This document shows positions 17,424 to 25,335 of a stretch of DNA of 64,000 bases, piece by piece. The stretch spans positions 865,313-929,312 of the forward strand of contig NZ_OCNJ01000001.1 of assembly GCF_900230255.1 (NCBI RefSeq), in the 5' to 3' direction. The stretch is from Caenispirillum bisanense (GTDB lineage Bacteria; Pseudomonadota; Alphaproteobacteria; Rhodospirillales; Rhodospirillaceae). The notes under the pieces were generated by a model. It saw only the letters and a program-made list of their open reading frames with translations. It was not told the origin of the DNA and did not search any database. A program made the position numbers and the translations under genes. Positions within the stretch are counted from its first letter, which is position 1. Each line of letters opens with the position of its first letter.

Positions 17424-17803
17424 TTGCGATCCTTCCTGTTCCTGTCGTTTCCTCGGCGGCCGGTTTCTTCGGGCGAACCGGTTCCGCTCTGTCGTTCCCC
17501 GGCCTGCAGCGGGGCGCAGTACAGTCCGGCCAGCGTTTCGATGACCTGCAGGGCGGCTGCGCTGGACAGCTGGTAGTAGATGTGTTGGGCCTCGCGCCGC
17601 GTGCTCACCAGCCCTTCGCGCCGCAGCTTCGCCAAGTGCTGCGACAGGGCCGATTGGCGCAGGCCGACGGCCACCTCCAGCGCGCCCACCGTCTTCTCCC
17701 CGGCGGACAATTCGCACAGGATCATCAGGCGCCGGTCGTTGGCCAGCGCCCGCAACAGGGCGGCGGCGGCCTTGGCACTGGAGGTGAGGTCCATCATATC
17801 CAT
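17420..17803 (-). CDS. SqrR/BigR-like persulfide-sensing ArsR-family repressor
   Basis: This 127-aa winged-helix ArsR-type protein starts at ATG 17803; upstream in-frame starts would add unrelated residues. The helix-turn-helix spans GALEVAVGLRQSALSQHLAK. It has only two cysteines: Cys30 (LMILCEL) and Cys96 (GLYCAPL). Their spacing of 66 residues equals that of Cys41 and Cys107 in R. capsulatus SqrR, which form an intramolecular tetrasulfide in response to persulfides. It lacks the CVCDL metal motif of ArsR/SmtB sensors. It is coupled to sqr by an ATGA overlap (17420-17423) and divergent from an RND pump operon, so one operator could control both directions. Confidence 0.88.
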   Translation of the reverse strand: MDMMDLTSSAKAAAALLRALANDRRLMILCELSAGEKTVGALEVAVGLRQSALSQHLAKLRREGLVSTRREAQHIYYQLSSAAALQVIETLAGLYCAPLQAGERQSGTGSPEETGRRGNDRNRKDRK

Positions 17804-17807
17804 GCTT

Positions 17808-17828
17808 GCTAAATTAGCGTAAACGAAT
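17808..17828. promoter_or_regulatory. Candidate SqrR/BigR operator between sqrR-like gene and RND genes
   Basis: GCTAAATTAGC (17808-17818) is a perfect palindrome around one base, four bases from the repressor start. Overlapping it, ATTA-N8-GAAT (17813-17828) differs by one base from the ATTC-N8-GAAT inverted repeat I recall for SqrR. This is the most AT-rich part of the divergent intergenic region, whose GAATATATT may also contribute to a -10 element. Assignment as operator is inference. Confidence 0.55.
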
Positions 17829-17898
17829 ATATTGGGCAACAGAGAAAGAGGCGTGGACCCTCCGCGCCCGCCATTCCTATTGGAGAGGGGGCCGTTCC

Positions 17899-18921
17899 AT
17901 GAGATTTCGCCACCTGTCGGCCGTCGCGGCCGCCGTCGTCGCGGTGATGAGTGCCGCCCCGGCACCCGCCGCCGAAGGGGCGCCCTTCGCCGTCGAGCCC
18001 GTGCAGATCCAGGACCGCAAGGCCGTCTTCGCGACCGTCGAGAGCATCGACCAGCTGGCCGCCCGCGCCCGCATCGGCGGCACCGTCGCCGCCCTCACGG
18101 TGGACGAGGGCGACATGGTGGAGGCCGGGCAGAAAATCGCCGTCGTCGGTGACGACAAGCTGGCGCTTCAGATGCGCGCCCTCGACGCCCGCATCGCCAG
18201 CCTGCAGGCGCAGCTGTCCCAGGCCCGCACCGACCTCAACCGCGCGAACGAGTTGCGCCGCCAGGGCGTCATTCCGCAGGCCCGGCTGGACGAGGCGCGC
18301 ACCCAGGCGCAGGTGCTGGAGCGCACCGTGGAGTCCGTGCGTGCCGAACGCTCGGTCATCGCCGAACAGGCCGACCAGGGCGCGGTGCTGGCGCCGGCGC
18401 CGGGCCGCGTGCTGGCGGTGCCGGTGCAGGACGGCAGCGTGGTGATGCCGGGCGAGACGCTCGCCGTCATCGCCGCCGACAGCTACGTCCTGCGCATGGA
18501 GCTGCCGGAACGCCACGCCCGCTTCCTGGCGGAGGGCGACGGCGTGCTGGTCGGCCGGCGCGGGCTGGAGGAAAAGGCGGCGCACGACGGCGCGCTGACG
18601 GAAGGCCGCATCGTCCAGGTCTACCCGCGCCTCACCAACGGCCGCGTGGTGGCCGACGTGCAGGTGGCGGGCCTCGGGGACTTCTTCGTCGGCGAGCGGG
18701 CGCTGGTCTACGTCTCCACCGGCGCACGCCGCACCTTCGTGGTGCCGCCCGAGTACCTGGTGCGCCGCTGGGGCCTGACCTACGCCACCCTCGCCGACGG
18801 GACGCAGATCGTCGTGCAGCCGGGCCAGCCCGTGGACGGCGGCGTCGAGATCCTGTCCGGCGTGCGGGCCGGTGACACGCTGGTGCCGCCCGCCGCCCCC
18901 GACGCGCAGGTGATGCGATGA
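17899..18921 (+). CDS. RND efflux periplasmic adaptor subunit
   Basis: A 340-aa membrane-fusion protein with a Sec signal (residues 1-24), a biotinyl-lipoyl-like half around GTVAALTVDEGDMVEAGQKIAVV, an alpha-helical hairpin (about residues 90-150, LDARIASLQAQLSQARTDL), and the second lipoyl half near APAPGRVLAVPVQDGSVV. Adaptors of this class bridge the inner-membrane RND permease and an outer-membrane channel. The stop overlaps the permease start as ATGA (18918-18921), so the two are coupled. No outer-membrane factor gene follows. Divergent placement from the SqrR-like repressor suggests induction by sulfur species. Confidence 0.88.
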   Translation: MRFRHLSAVAAAVVAVMSAAPAPAAEGAPFAVEPVQIQDRKAVFATVESIDQLAARARIGGTVAALTVDEGDMVEAGQKIAVVGDDKLALQMRALDARIASLQAQLSQARTDLNRANELRRQGVIPQARLDEARTQAQVLERTVESVRAERSVIAEQADQGAVLAPAPGRVLAVPVQDGSVVMPGETLAVIAADSYVLRMELPERHARFLAEGDGVLVGRRGLEEKAAHDGALTEGRIVQVYPRLTNGRVVADVQVAGLGDFFVGERALVYVSTGARRTFVVPPEYLVRRWGLTYATLADGTQIVVQPGQPVDGGVEILSGVRAGDTLVPPAAPDAQVMR

Positions 18922-21900
18922 AGCTCGGCATTTCGGGGTCCATCACCCAGGCCTTCATCCGCTCGCCCCTGACGCCGCTGCTGCTGCTGGCGTCGCTGGT
19001 GGTCGGCATCGTCGCGCTTGTCCAGTTGCCGCGCGAGGAGGAGCCGCAGATCAGCGTGCCCATGGTCGACATCATGGTCAGCGCCAACGGCCTGAAGGCG
19101 GTGGATGCGGCGGAACTGGTCACCAAGCCGCTGGAAGACATCGTCAAGGGCATCGACGACGTCGAGCACGTCTATTCCCAGACGGTGGACGACCACGTCA
19201 CCGTCACCGCCCGCTTCGAGGTCGGCACCAGCGAGGATGCCGCCATCCTGCGCGTGCACGAGACCATCCGCGCCAACATCGCCCGCATTCCCATCGGCAT
19301 CCCCGAGCCGCTCATCGTCGGGCGCGGCATCAACGACGTGCCGATCGTGGTCCTGACCCTGTCGGCGGAGGACGGGCCGGCGGTGGCGCGCTGGAGCGAC
19401 AACGACCTCTACAACATCGCCGACGCCCTGCTGCCCGAACTGGTGAAGGTGGACAACGTCGGCCTCACCTTCATCGTCGGCGGCCGCGCCGACCAGATCC
19501 GCGTCGAGCCCGATCCGGAAAAGCTGGCCCTCTACGGCGTCACCCTGAAGGACCTGGTGGAGAAGGTGGAGAACGCCAACCGCTCGTTCACCGTCGGCCG
19601 GGTGCGCGAGGCGGGCTTCTCCCTGCCGGTGGTGGCGGGGCAGACGCTGCAGGGCGTGCCCGACGTCGGGCAACTGCTGCTCACCACCATGGACGGCCGC
19701 CCGGTCTACGTGCAGGACGTCGCCGACGTGGTGGTCGACGCCCGCCCGACCGACGCCCGCGTCTGGCAACTGGGCAAGACGGAGGCCGGCGGTCTGTCGG
19801 CGCGGCCAGCGGTGTCCATCGCGCTCGCCAAGCGGGCCGGGGCCAATGCCGTGAACGTCGCCGACGCCGTCATCGAGCGTCTGGAGGGGCTGAAGGGCGA
19901 CCTCATCCCCGAAGGCATCGCCGTCGAGGTCACCCGCAACTACGGCGAGACGGCGCTGGAGAAAGCCGACGAGCTGCTGTTCCACCTGGGCCTCGCCACG
20001 GTCTCCATCGTCGCCCTCATCACCTTCACCATCGGCTGGCGCGAGGGCGTGGTGGTGGCCGTGGTGATCCCGACGACCATCCTGCTCACGCTCTTCGCCA
20101 GCTGGCTGATGGGCTACACCATCAACCGCGTCAGCCTGTTCGCGCTCATCTTCTCCATCGGCATCCTGGTGGACGACGCCATCGTGGTGGTGGAGAACAT
20201 CGTCCGCCACTGGCAGATGAAGGACGACCGCTCCATCCTGCGCAAGTCCATCGAGGGCGTGGCGGAGGTGGGCAACCCCACCATCATCGCCACTCTGACC
20301 ATCGTCGCCGCCCTGCTGCCGATGATGTTCGTCTCCGGCCTCATGGGGCCGTACATGAGCCCCATTCCGGCCAATGCCTCGGCGGCCATGATCTTCTCGT
20401 TCTTCGTCGCCGTCATCATCACGCCCTGGCTGCTGCTGAAGCTGGCCGGCGGGCGGGCGGCGCAGATCGCCGAGGCGCATGGGCACGAGGGCTCCGACAG
20501 CGCCATGGGCCGCTTCTACCGCCGCATCGCCGCGCCGCTGCTGGTCGGGCGGGTGCGGTCGAAGGTGTTCCTGCTGTCGGTGGGGGCGGCGACGCTGGCC
20601 GTCTGCCTGCTGTTCTACACCAAGGACGTGACGGTGAAGCTGCTGCCCTTCGACAACAAGTCGGAGCTGCAGGTGGTGGTCGACCTGCCCGAGGGCGCGT
20701 CGGTGGAGGATACCGAGCGCGTGCTGCTGGCCGCCGCCCGGCGCCTGGCGGACCTGCCGGAACTGGCCGACATCCAGGCCTATGCCGGCACGGCGGCGCC
20801 GTTCAACTTCAACGGCCTGGTGCGCCACTACTACCTGCGCGAAAGCCCGGAACTGGGCGACCTGCAGGTCAATCTGGCGCCCAAGGACGCGCGCGACCGC
20901 GCCAGCCACGCCATTGCGCTCGAGGTCCGCGAGCGCCTGAAGGGCCTGCCGGCGCCGGCCGGCACCAGCATCAAGGTGGTGGAGGTGCCGCCCGGCCCGC
21001 CGGTGCTCTCGACCCTGCTCGCCGAGGTCTACGGCCCGACGCCGGAGGCCCGGCGGGCGGCGGCGGAGAAGGTGAAGGAGGCCTTCCGCGCCGTGCCCTT
21101 CGTGGTCGACGTCGACGACAGCTACGGCACCCCGGCGGAGCGCCTGCGCATCGCCATCAACCAGCAGGCGCTGGAATACCACGGCGTCGAGGAGGAAGCC
21201 GTCTACGACACCCTGGCCGCGCTCATGGGCGGCGTGCCAGTCGGCTATTCCCACCGCGGCCACGGCCAGAACCCCATCGAGATCGCCGTGCGCCTGCCGC
21301 AGTCGGGCCTGACGCCGGACGAACGCCTGCTGACGACCCCGGTGCCCGGCCGCAACGGCATCGTGGAATTGGGCGACGCGGTGACCCTGACGCGGGAGCC
21401 GTCCAGCCACGTCATCTTCCGCCGCGACGGCCATTACGCGGAAATGGTCATGGCCGACCTCGCCGGCGACTTCGAGGCGCCCATCTACGGCATGTTCGCG
21501 GTGGAGGACCAGATCGCCGCGCTCGACTGGAGCGGCCTCGGCGGCGCGCCGGTCATCGGCTACCACGGCCAGCCGGAGAGCGAGCGCCATGTGACGGTGC
21601 TGTGGGACGGCGAGTGGGAAATCACCTACGTCACCTTCCGCGACATGGGGGCGGCCTTCGCCGTCGCCATCCTCGGCATCTACCTGCTGGTGGTGGGGCA
21701 GTTCGGCAGCTTCAAGCTGCCGCTGGTGATCCTGGTGCCGGTGCCGCTGACGCTCATCGGCATCGTGGTCGGGCACTGGCTGTTCTCGGCCCCCTTCACG
21801 GCGACGTCGATGATCGGCTTCATCGCGCTGGCGGGCATCATCGTGCGCAACTCCATCCTGCTGGTGGACTTCATCCGTCATTTGCAGGCGCGCGGTGACC

Positions 21901-22130
21901 TGACCTTGCGGGAGGTCTTGCTGGAGGCAGGCGCCATCCGCTTCAAGCCGATTTTCCTGACGGCGGTGGCGGCCATGATCGGCGCGGCCTTCATCCTGGC
22001 CGACCCGATCTTCCAGGGCCTCGCCATCAGCCTGGTGTTCGGCCTCGCGAGCTCGACGGCGCTGACCCTGCTGGTGATCCCGGCCATCTACGTGTGGCTG
22101 CGCGACGACGGCAAGGGCCTGACGGGCTGA
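18918..22130 (+). CDS. RND-family efflux permease
   Basis: The 1070-aa protein has the RND layout: a first membrane helix, a large periplasmic domain (about residues 35-340), six helices, a second periplasmic domain and six more helices. In helix 4, FALIFSIGILVDDAIVVVENI carries the paired aspartates of the proton relay. The motif GFIALAGIIVRNSILLVDF marks helix 10. It is expected to work as a trimeric proton antiporter with the adaptor encoded just upstream. It lies in the AcrB/MexF-like multidrug branch rather than the heavy-metal CzcA branch, judged by those motifs. The substrate is unknown. Confidence 0.9.
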   Translation: MKLGISGSITQAFIRSPLTPLLLLASLVVGIVALVQLPREEEPQISVPMVDIMVSANGLKAVDAAELVTKPLEDIVKGIDDVEHVYSQTVDDHVTVTARFEVGTSEDAAILRVHETIRANIARIPIGIPEPLIVGRGINDVPIVVLTLSAEDGPAVARWSDNDLYNIADALLPELVKVDNVGLTFIVGGRADQIRVEPDPEKLALYGVTLKDLVEKVENANRSFTVGRVREAGFSLPVVAGQTLQGVPDVGQLLLTTMDGRPVYVQDVADVVVDARPTDARVWQLGKTEAGGLSARPAVSIALAKRAGANAVNVADAVIERLEGLKGDLIPEGIAVEVTRNYGETALEKADELLFHLGLATVSIVALITFTIGWREGVVVAVVIPTTILLTLFASWLMGYTINRVSLFALIFSIGILVDDAIVVVENIVRHWQMKDDRSILRKSIEGVAEVGNPTIIATLTIVAALLPMMFVSGLMGPYMSPIPANASAAMIFSFFVAVIITPWLLLKLAGGRAAQIAEAHGHEGSDSAMGRFYRRIAAPLLVGRVRSKVFLLSVGAATLAVCLLFYTKDVTVKLLPFDNKSELQVVVDLPEGASVEDTERVLLAAARRLADLPELADIQAYAGTAAPFNFNGLVRHYYLRESPELGDLQVNLAPKDARDRASHAIALEVRERLKGLPAPAGTSIKVVEVPPGPPVLSTLLAEVYGPTPEARRAAAEKVKEAFRAVPFVVDVDDSYGTPAERLRIAINQQALEYHGVEEEAVYDTLAALMGGVPVGYSHRGHGQNPIEIAVRLPQSGLTPDERLLTTPVPGRNGIVELGDAVTLTREPSSHVIFRRDGHYAEMVMADLAGDFEAPIYGMFAVEDQIAALDWSGLGGAPVIGYHGQPESERHVTVLWDGEWEITYVTFRDMGAAFAVAILGIYLLVVGQFGSFKLPLVILVPVPLTLIGIVVGHWLFSAPFTATSMIGFIALAGIIVRNSILLVDFIRHLQARGDLTLREVLLEAGAIRFKPIFLTAVAAMIGAAFILADPIFQGLAISLVFGLASSTALTLLVIPAIYVWLRDDGKGLTG

Positions 22131-22193
22131 CGGGGCCGGGAGAGCGGGCGGCGGGCGTCGGGGGCTCCGTCCCCCACGGCGACCGGTAGGGGA

Positions 22194-22286
22194 GCCGTGG
22201 ATGCCCGGCTCGGCGGCCGGGCATAACAAGTGGTTGGTATCGTTGCATAAACCGTCATAGCCGGGCTCGACCCGGCCATCCACGGC
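22194..22286. repeat. Paired-hairpin REP/BIME-like intergenic repeat
   Basis: The element is bounded by GCCGTGGATG (22194-22203) and its inverted copy CATCCACGGC (22277-22286). Inside are two hairpins: ATGCCCGGC/GCCGGGCAT (22201-22224) and GCCGGG/CCCGGC (22260-22276), separated by about 35 bases. The motif GCCGTGGATGGCCGGGTC-type is common between genes in GC-rich alphaproteobacteria. It follows the RND gene and lacks a T-run. Confidence 0.7.
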
Positions 22287-22374
22287 GCCACCGGCGAGGG
22301 CCGCGGGCGCGGTTCTTCATGGTGTTCGGCACGGGAACCGGCGGCGGGGTGGTGCCACACCCCCCGCCCCAGCC

Positions 22375-22884
22375 TCACCCCTTGGCGCGGTTGGGTGTCT
22401 TCGGGGCGAAGTCGGCGGGTTTGGCGCGGCTCGGGCCGTCCTTGTGGACACCACCCGTCAGCATGATGGTTTCCATCAGGCGCTGGGCGGCGTGGCGGAA
22501 GTCCTCGTCGGCGCCGAGCGTGCAGGCCTTGCTGAAGTAGCGCCGGCCGGCGCCCAGCTTCTGCGCCCGTTCCGTCAGGTGTTCCTCGGCGGCGAGGCGG
22601 GCGGCTTCGTGCAGCAGGCGGTCGCACTGGCGCATGTTGGCATTGCGCTCGTACTCGCGCGCCTTGTCGAGCAGCGCCTTCTTGAAGTCGTAGGGCAGGG
22701 TCTTGTCCTTGCCGCAGCGGTCCTTGAGCGCCTTGTTGAGGCGCTCGGCCGTCTCCGGGTCGGCCTCCACCATCTCGTGGAGCTGCTTCAGCCACTCCGC
22801 CTTGGCGCGTTCGACGGCCTGGCGCTGGAGCTCCGCCTTGTCCACGGCGCCGCCGGGCAACTTTATGCCGAACATCCGAAGCAC
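22375..22884 (-). CDS. Conserved-looking hypothetical protein, helical
   Basis: A 169-aa protein read from GTG 22884 behind GGAGGGGGA; ATG 22875 is an alternative. It has no signal peptide or membrane segment and looks mostly helical: AVERAKAEWLKQLHEMVEADPETAERLNKAL, then a second helical part with four cysteines overall (DRCGK, RQCDR, KACTLG). The segment HEAARLAAEEHLTERAQKLGAGRRYFSKACTLGADEDF recalls tetratricopeptide-like pairing of helices. I do not recognise the family. It lies between the RND operon and msrA with its own promoter region. Confidence 0.6.
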   Translation of the reverse strand: MLRMFGIKLPGGAVDKAELQRQAVERAKAEWLKQLHEMVEADPETAERLNKALKDRCGKDKTLPYDFKKALLDKAREYERNANMRQCDRLLHEAARLAAEEHLTERAQKLGAGRRYFSKACTLGADEDFRHAAQRLMETIMLTGGVHKDGPSRAKPADFAPKTPNRAKG

Positions 22885-22973
22885 TCCCCCTCCGCTGGAT
22901 GTATGACAACTGTATCCCTTCGCCCGACGATTGAACAGCGGGCCGATCGGTTCCCTTCGTCGCCGGCCGGTCC

Positions 22974-23594
22974 CTACCGCAGCGCGGAGAGGTCGAGCGG
23001 CGGGACGTCGCCCCAGATGTCGGCGAGGCGCGTATCGCGGCCGCAGCCGAGGCGGTAGAGCAGGTATTTCTCTGGGTGCTTGCGGTAGAAGTCCTGGTGC
23101 GGCTCCTCGGCCGGCCAGAAGCGGCCGGCGTCGGCCACATCGGTCTTCACCCGGCGGTCGAGCAGGGCGGCGACGGCCTCGCGGCTGGCCTCGGCCAGGC
23201 GGCGCTGGTCGGGCGTCATGGCGAAGACGGCGGTGCGGTAGCTGTCGCCGCGGTCGCAGAACTGGCCGCCGCCGTCGGAGGGGTTGATGTTCCGCCAGAA
23301 CACCTCCAGCAGCGTCGCGTAGCCCACCTGCGCCGGATCGTAGACCACGCGCACCGCTTCCACATGGTCGGTGCGGCCGAGCGCCACCTGCTCGTAGGTC
23401 GGCGCCTCCTCGTCGCCGCCCGTGTAGCCGGTGGTGGTCGACAGCACGCCCGGAACGGCGTCGAAGGGCGGCTCCATGCTCCAGAAGCAGCCGCCGGCGA
23501 AGACGGCGGCCGCGTCCTCGGCGGCGGCGGGGGCCGGAACCAGGGCGAGCAGGGCGGCGGCGACGGGCAGGGCGGCGAAGGACAGGCGGCGCAT
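22974..23594 (-). CDS. msrA: Exported peptide-methionine (S)-S-oxide reductase MsrA
   Basis: The 206-aa protein starts at ATG 23594 with a Sec signal peptide ending near APAAAEDA (residue 25). The catalytic motif GGCFWSME has the nucleophile Cys36. The family block TGYTGGDEEAPTYEQVALGRTDHVEAVRVVYDP follows, here quoted in part, and RNINPSDGGGQFCDRGDSYR gives the substrate pocket. It reduces methionine-S-sulfoxide in periplasmic proteins or free methionine. Recycling cysteines may be Cys113 and the C-terminal CGRD. Most MsrA are cytoplasmic; a periplasmic form fits the DsbA-like and cytochrome proteins nearby, but is not an operon with them. Confidence 0.9.
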   Translation of the reverse strand: MRRLSFAALPVAAALLALVPAPAAAEDAAAVFAGGCFWSMEPPFDAVPGVLSTTTGYTGGDEEAPTYEQVALGRTDHVEAVRVVYDPAQVGYATLLEVFWRNINPSDGGGQFCDRGDSYRTAVFAMTPDQRRLAEASREAVAALLDRRVKTDVADAGRFWPAEEPHQDFYRKHPEKYLLYRLGCGRDTRLADIWGDVPPLDLSALR

Positions 23595-23656
23595 GGCACG
23601 GCTCCTCGGCGGACGCGGCATCGCCCCTACATGGGGGGCGGCCGGCGCCGAGGGAA

Positions 23657-25156
23657 CTAGCCGAACAGGTCGCCCTGGTTCACCGCCTCTTCCCCCGCCT
23701 GCGGGTCGCCGGGCGCGGTTTCCCAGCCGAGGTCGGGCAGCGTGATGGAGCGCAGGCCGTCCTCTTCCCGCATGACGATGAGGCCGCGGCTTTCCATGTA
23801 GTCGAGCAGCCCGCGGGCGCGGCGCGGCGAGCGGCTGTTGCGGGCACGGGCGATGTCCGTGTCGGACGGGCAGGGCGCCTTGTCCATGGCGGCGCGGGCG
23901 AGCAGCAGGAACAGCGGCTGCAGGTCTTCCGGCAGGCGCTCGGCGACGCCTTGCGCCTTTTCCCACTCGTCCGTGTGCTCGGCTTCCACCGAGACGCCGG
24001 CGCGCGCCGTCGCCAGCTTGCGCTTGAAGGCGGCGAGGTCGAGCTGGCGGCCGTTCAGGCGCTTCATGCGGCAGCGCACGAGGAAATCCTGGTAGAGCAC
24101 GGCGACGGAGCGGAAGGCCGTGTCGGGGTCGGCGATCAGCTCGCGCAGGATGCGCTCCATGGAAACGGCGGGGTCGGCGTCGTCTTCCTCCGGCAATTCG
24201 GGCTCGGGCGGCTTGGCGCGGGCGAGCTGCTGCAGGATGTCGTTGGTGGCGGCCTGCGGCGGCAGCGGCTTGATGACCCGCGGCGCCGGCGCCGGCTCGT
24301 TCTCGCCGGGCTTGAAGATCAGGTCGGCGGCATCGGCCGGCGGCGTTTCCGGCAGCGGCATCAGCTTCGGGCTGGTGGCGCGCGGGCTGGTCTCCACCGT
24401 GCCGATGACGATGGGGAAGGGGCGGTTGCTGATGGCCGGGCCGAGGGCGATGAAGTGGCCGCGCTTGAGGTCGCGGAACATCTCCGCCTGCTTGCGCTCC
24501 ATGCCGAGCAGGTCGGAGGCGCGCGCCATGTCGATGTCGAGGAAGGTGCGGCCCATGAGGAAGTTGGACGCCTCCGCCGCCACGTTCTTGGCCAGCTTGG
24601 CGAGGCGCTGGGTGGCGATGACGCCGGCCAGCCCGCGCTTGCGGCCGCGGCACATGAGGTTGGTCATGGCGCCGAGGGAGGCCTTGCGGGCCTCGTCCGA
24701 CACGTCGCCGGCGGCGGCCGGGGCGAACAGCTGCGCCTCGTCCACCACCACGAGCGCCGGATACCAGTAGTCGCGATCGCAGTCGAACAGCCCGCCGAGG
24801 AACGAGGCGGCGCGGCGCATCTGGAACTCGGCGTCCAGGTGTTCGAGGTTGAGGATCACCGAAACGCGGTGCATGCGCACCCGCGCCGCCACCTGCTGCA
24901 ACTGGGCGTCGTTGTGGTCGGAGGCGTCGACCACGACGTGGCCGTAGCGCTCCGCCAGGGTGACGAAATCGCCTTCGGGGTCGATGACCACTTGCTGCAC
25001 CCACTGGGCGCTCTGCTCCAGCAGGCGCCGCAGCAGGTGCGACTTGCCGGAGCCGGAGTTGCCCTGCACCAGCAGGCGCGTGGCGAGCAGCTCCTCGAGA
25101 TCGAGCGATGCGGATTTGCCCGCCTGCGCCGATCCCATGTCGATGCTGACCTTCAT
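23657..25156 (-). CDS. HerA/VirB4-like ATP-binding protein (DUF87 type)
   Basis: The 499-aa protein begins at ATG 25156. Walker A is GNSGSGKSHLLRR near residue 30 and Walker B is ALVVVDEAQLFAP near residue 140, followed by GRKRGLAGVIATQRLAKLAKNV, a typical HerA/DUF87 sensor segment. Residues 290-340 are a proline-rich linker and the C-terminal 130 residues look like a winged helix (LLDYMESRGLIVMREEDG). The family includes DNA-translocating ATPases. No NurA nuclease or defence partner is adjacent; msrA follows at 63 bp. The cellular role is unknown. Confidence 0.8.
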   Translation of the reverse strand: MKVSIDMGSAQAGKSASLDLEELLATRLLVQGNSGSGKSHLLRRLLEQSAQWVQQVVIDPEGDFVTLAERYGHVVVDASDHNDAQLQQVAARVRMHRVSVILNLEHLDAEFQMRRAASFLGGLFDCDRDYWYPALVVVDEAQLFAPAAAGDVSDEARKASLGAMTNLMCRGRKRGLAGVIATQRLAKLAKNVAAEASNFLMGRTFLDIDMARASDLLGMERKQAEMFRDLKRGHFIALGPAISNRPFPIVIGTVETSPRATSPKLMPLPETPPADAADLIFKPGENEPAPAPRVIKPLPPQAATNDILQQLARAKPPEPELPEEDDADPAVSMERILRELIADPDTAFRSVAVLYQDFLVRCRMKRLNGRQLDLAAFKRKLATARAGVSVEAEHTDEWEKAQGVAERLPEDLQPLFLLLARAAMDKAPCPSDTDIARARNSRSPRRARGLLDYMESRGLIVMREEDGLRSITLPDLGWETAPGDPQAGEEAVNQGDLFG

Positions 25157-25335
25157 GAACACCTGTCTCTCGCGTCGGGGAGGGCCTGATATAGCCCATA
25201 AGGCAGGGGCTGCGCCAGCACCGGCGGCGGCTTTTCTCGCCGGGTTGTCGAGTCGTTGCAAAGCGCCTCCTGGTTGTTCGCACTCCACCGTGATATGAGT
25301 AATCCCGTACTTTTCTAGTAAGGGGGGAATTTGCC

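Noticed and set aside
18780..22283. Open frame of more than 1100 codons opposite the RND permease
   Set aside because: A complement-strand artefact of high GC third positions. The plus-strand frame has clear RND motifs and matches family length.
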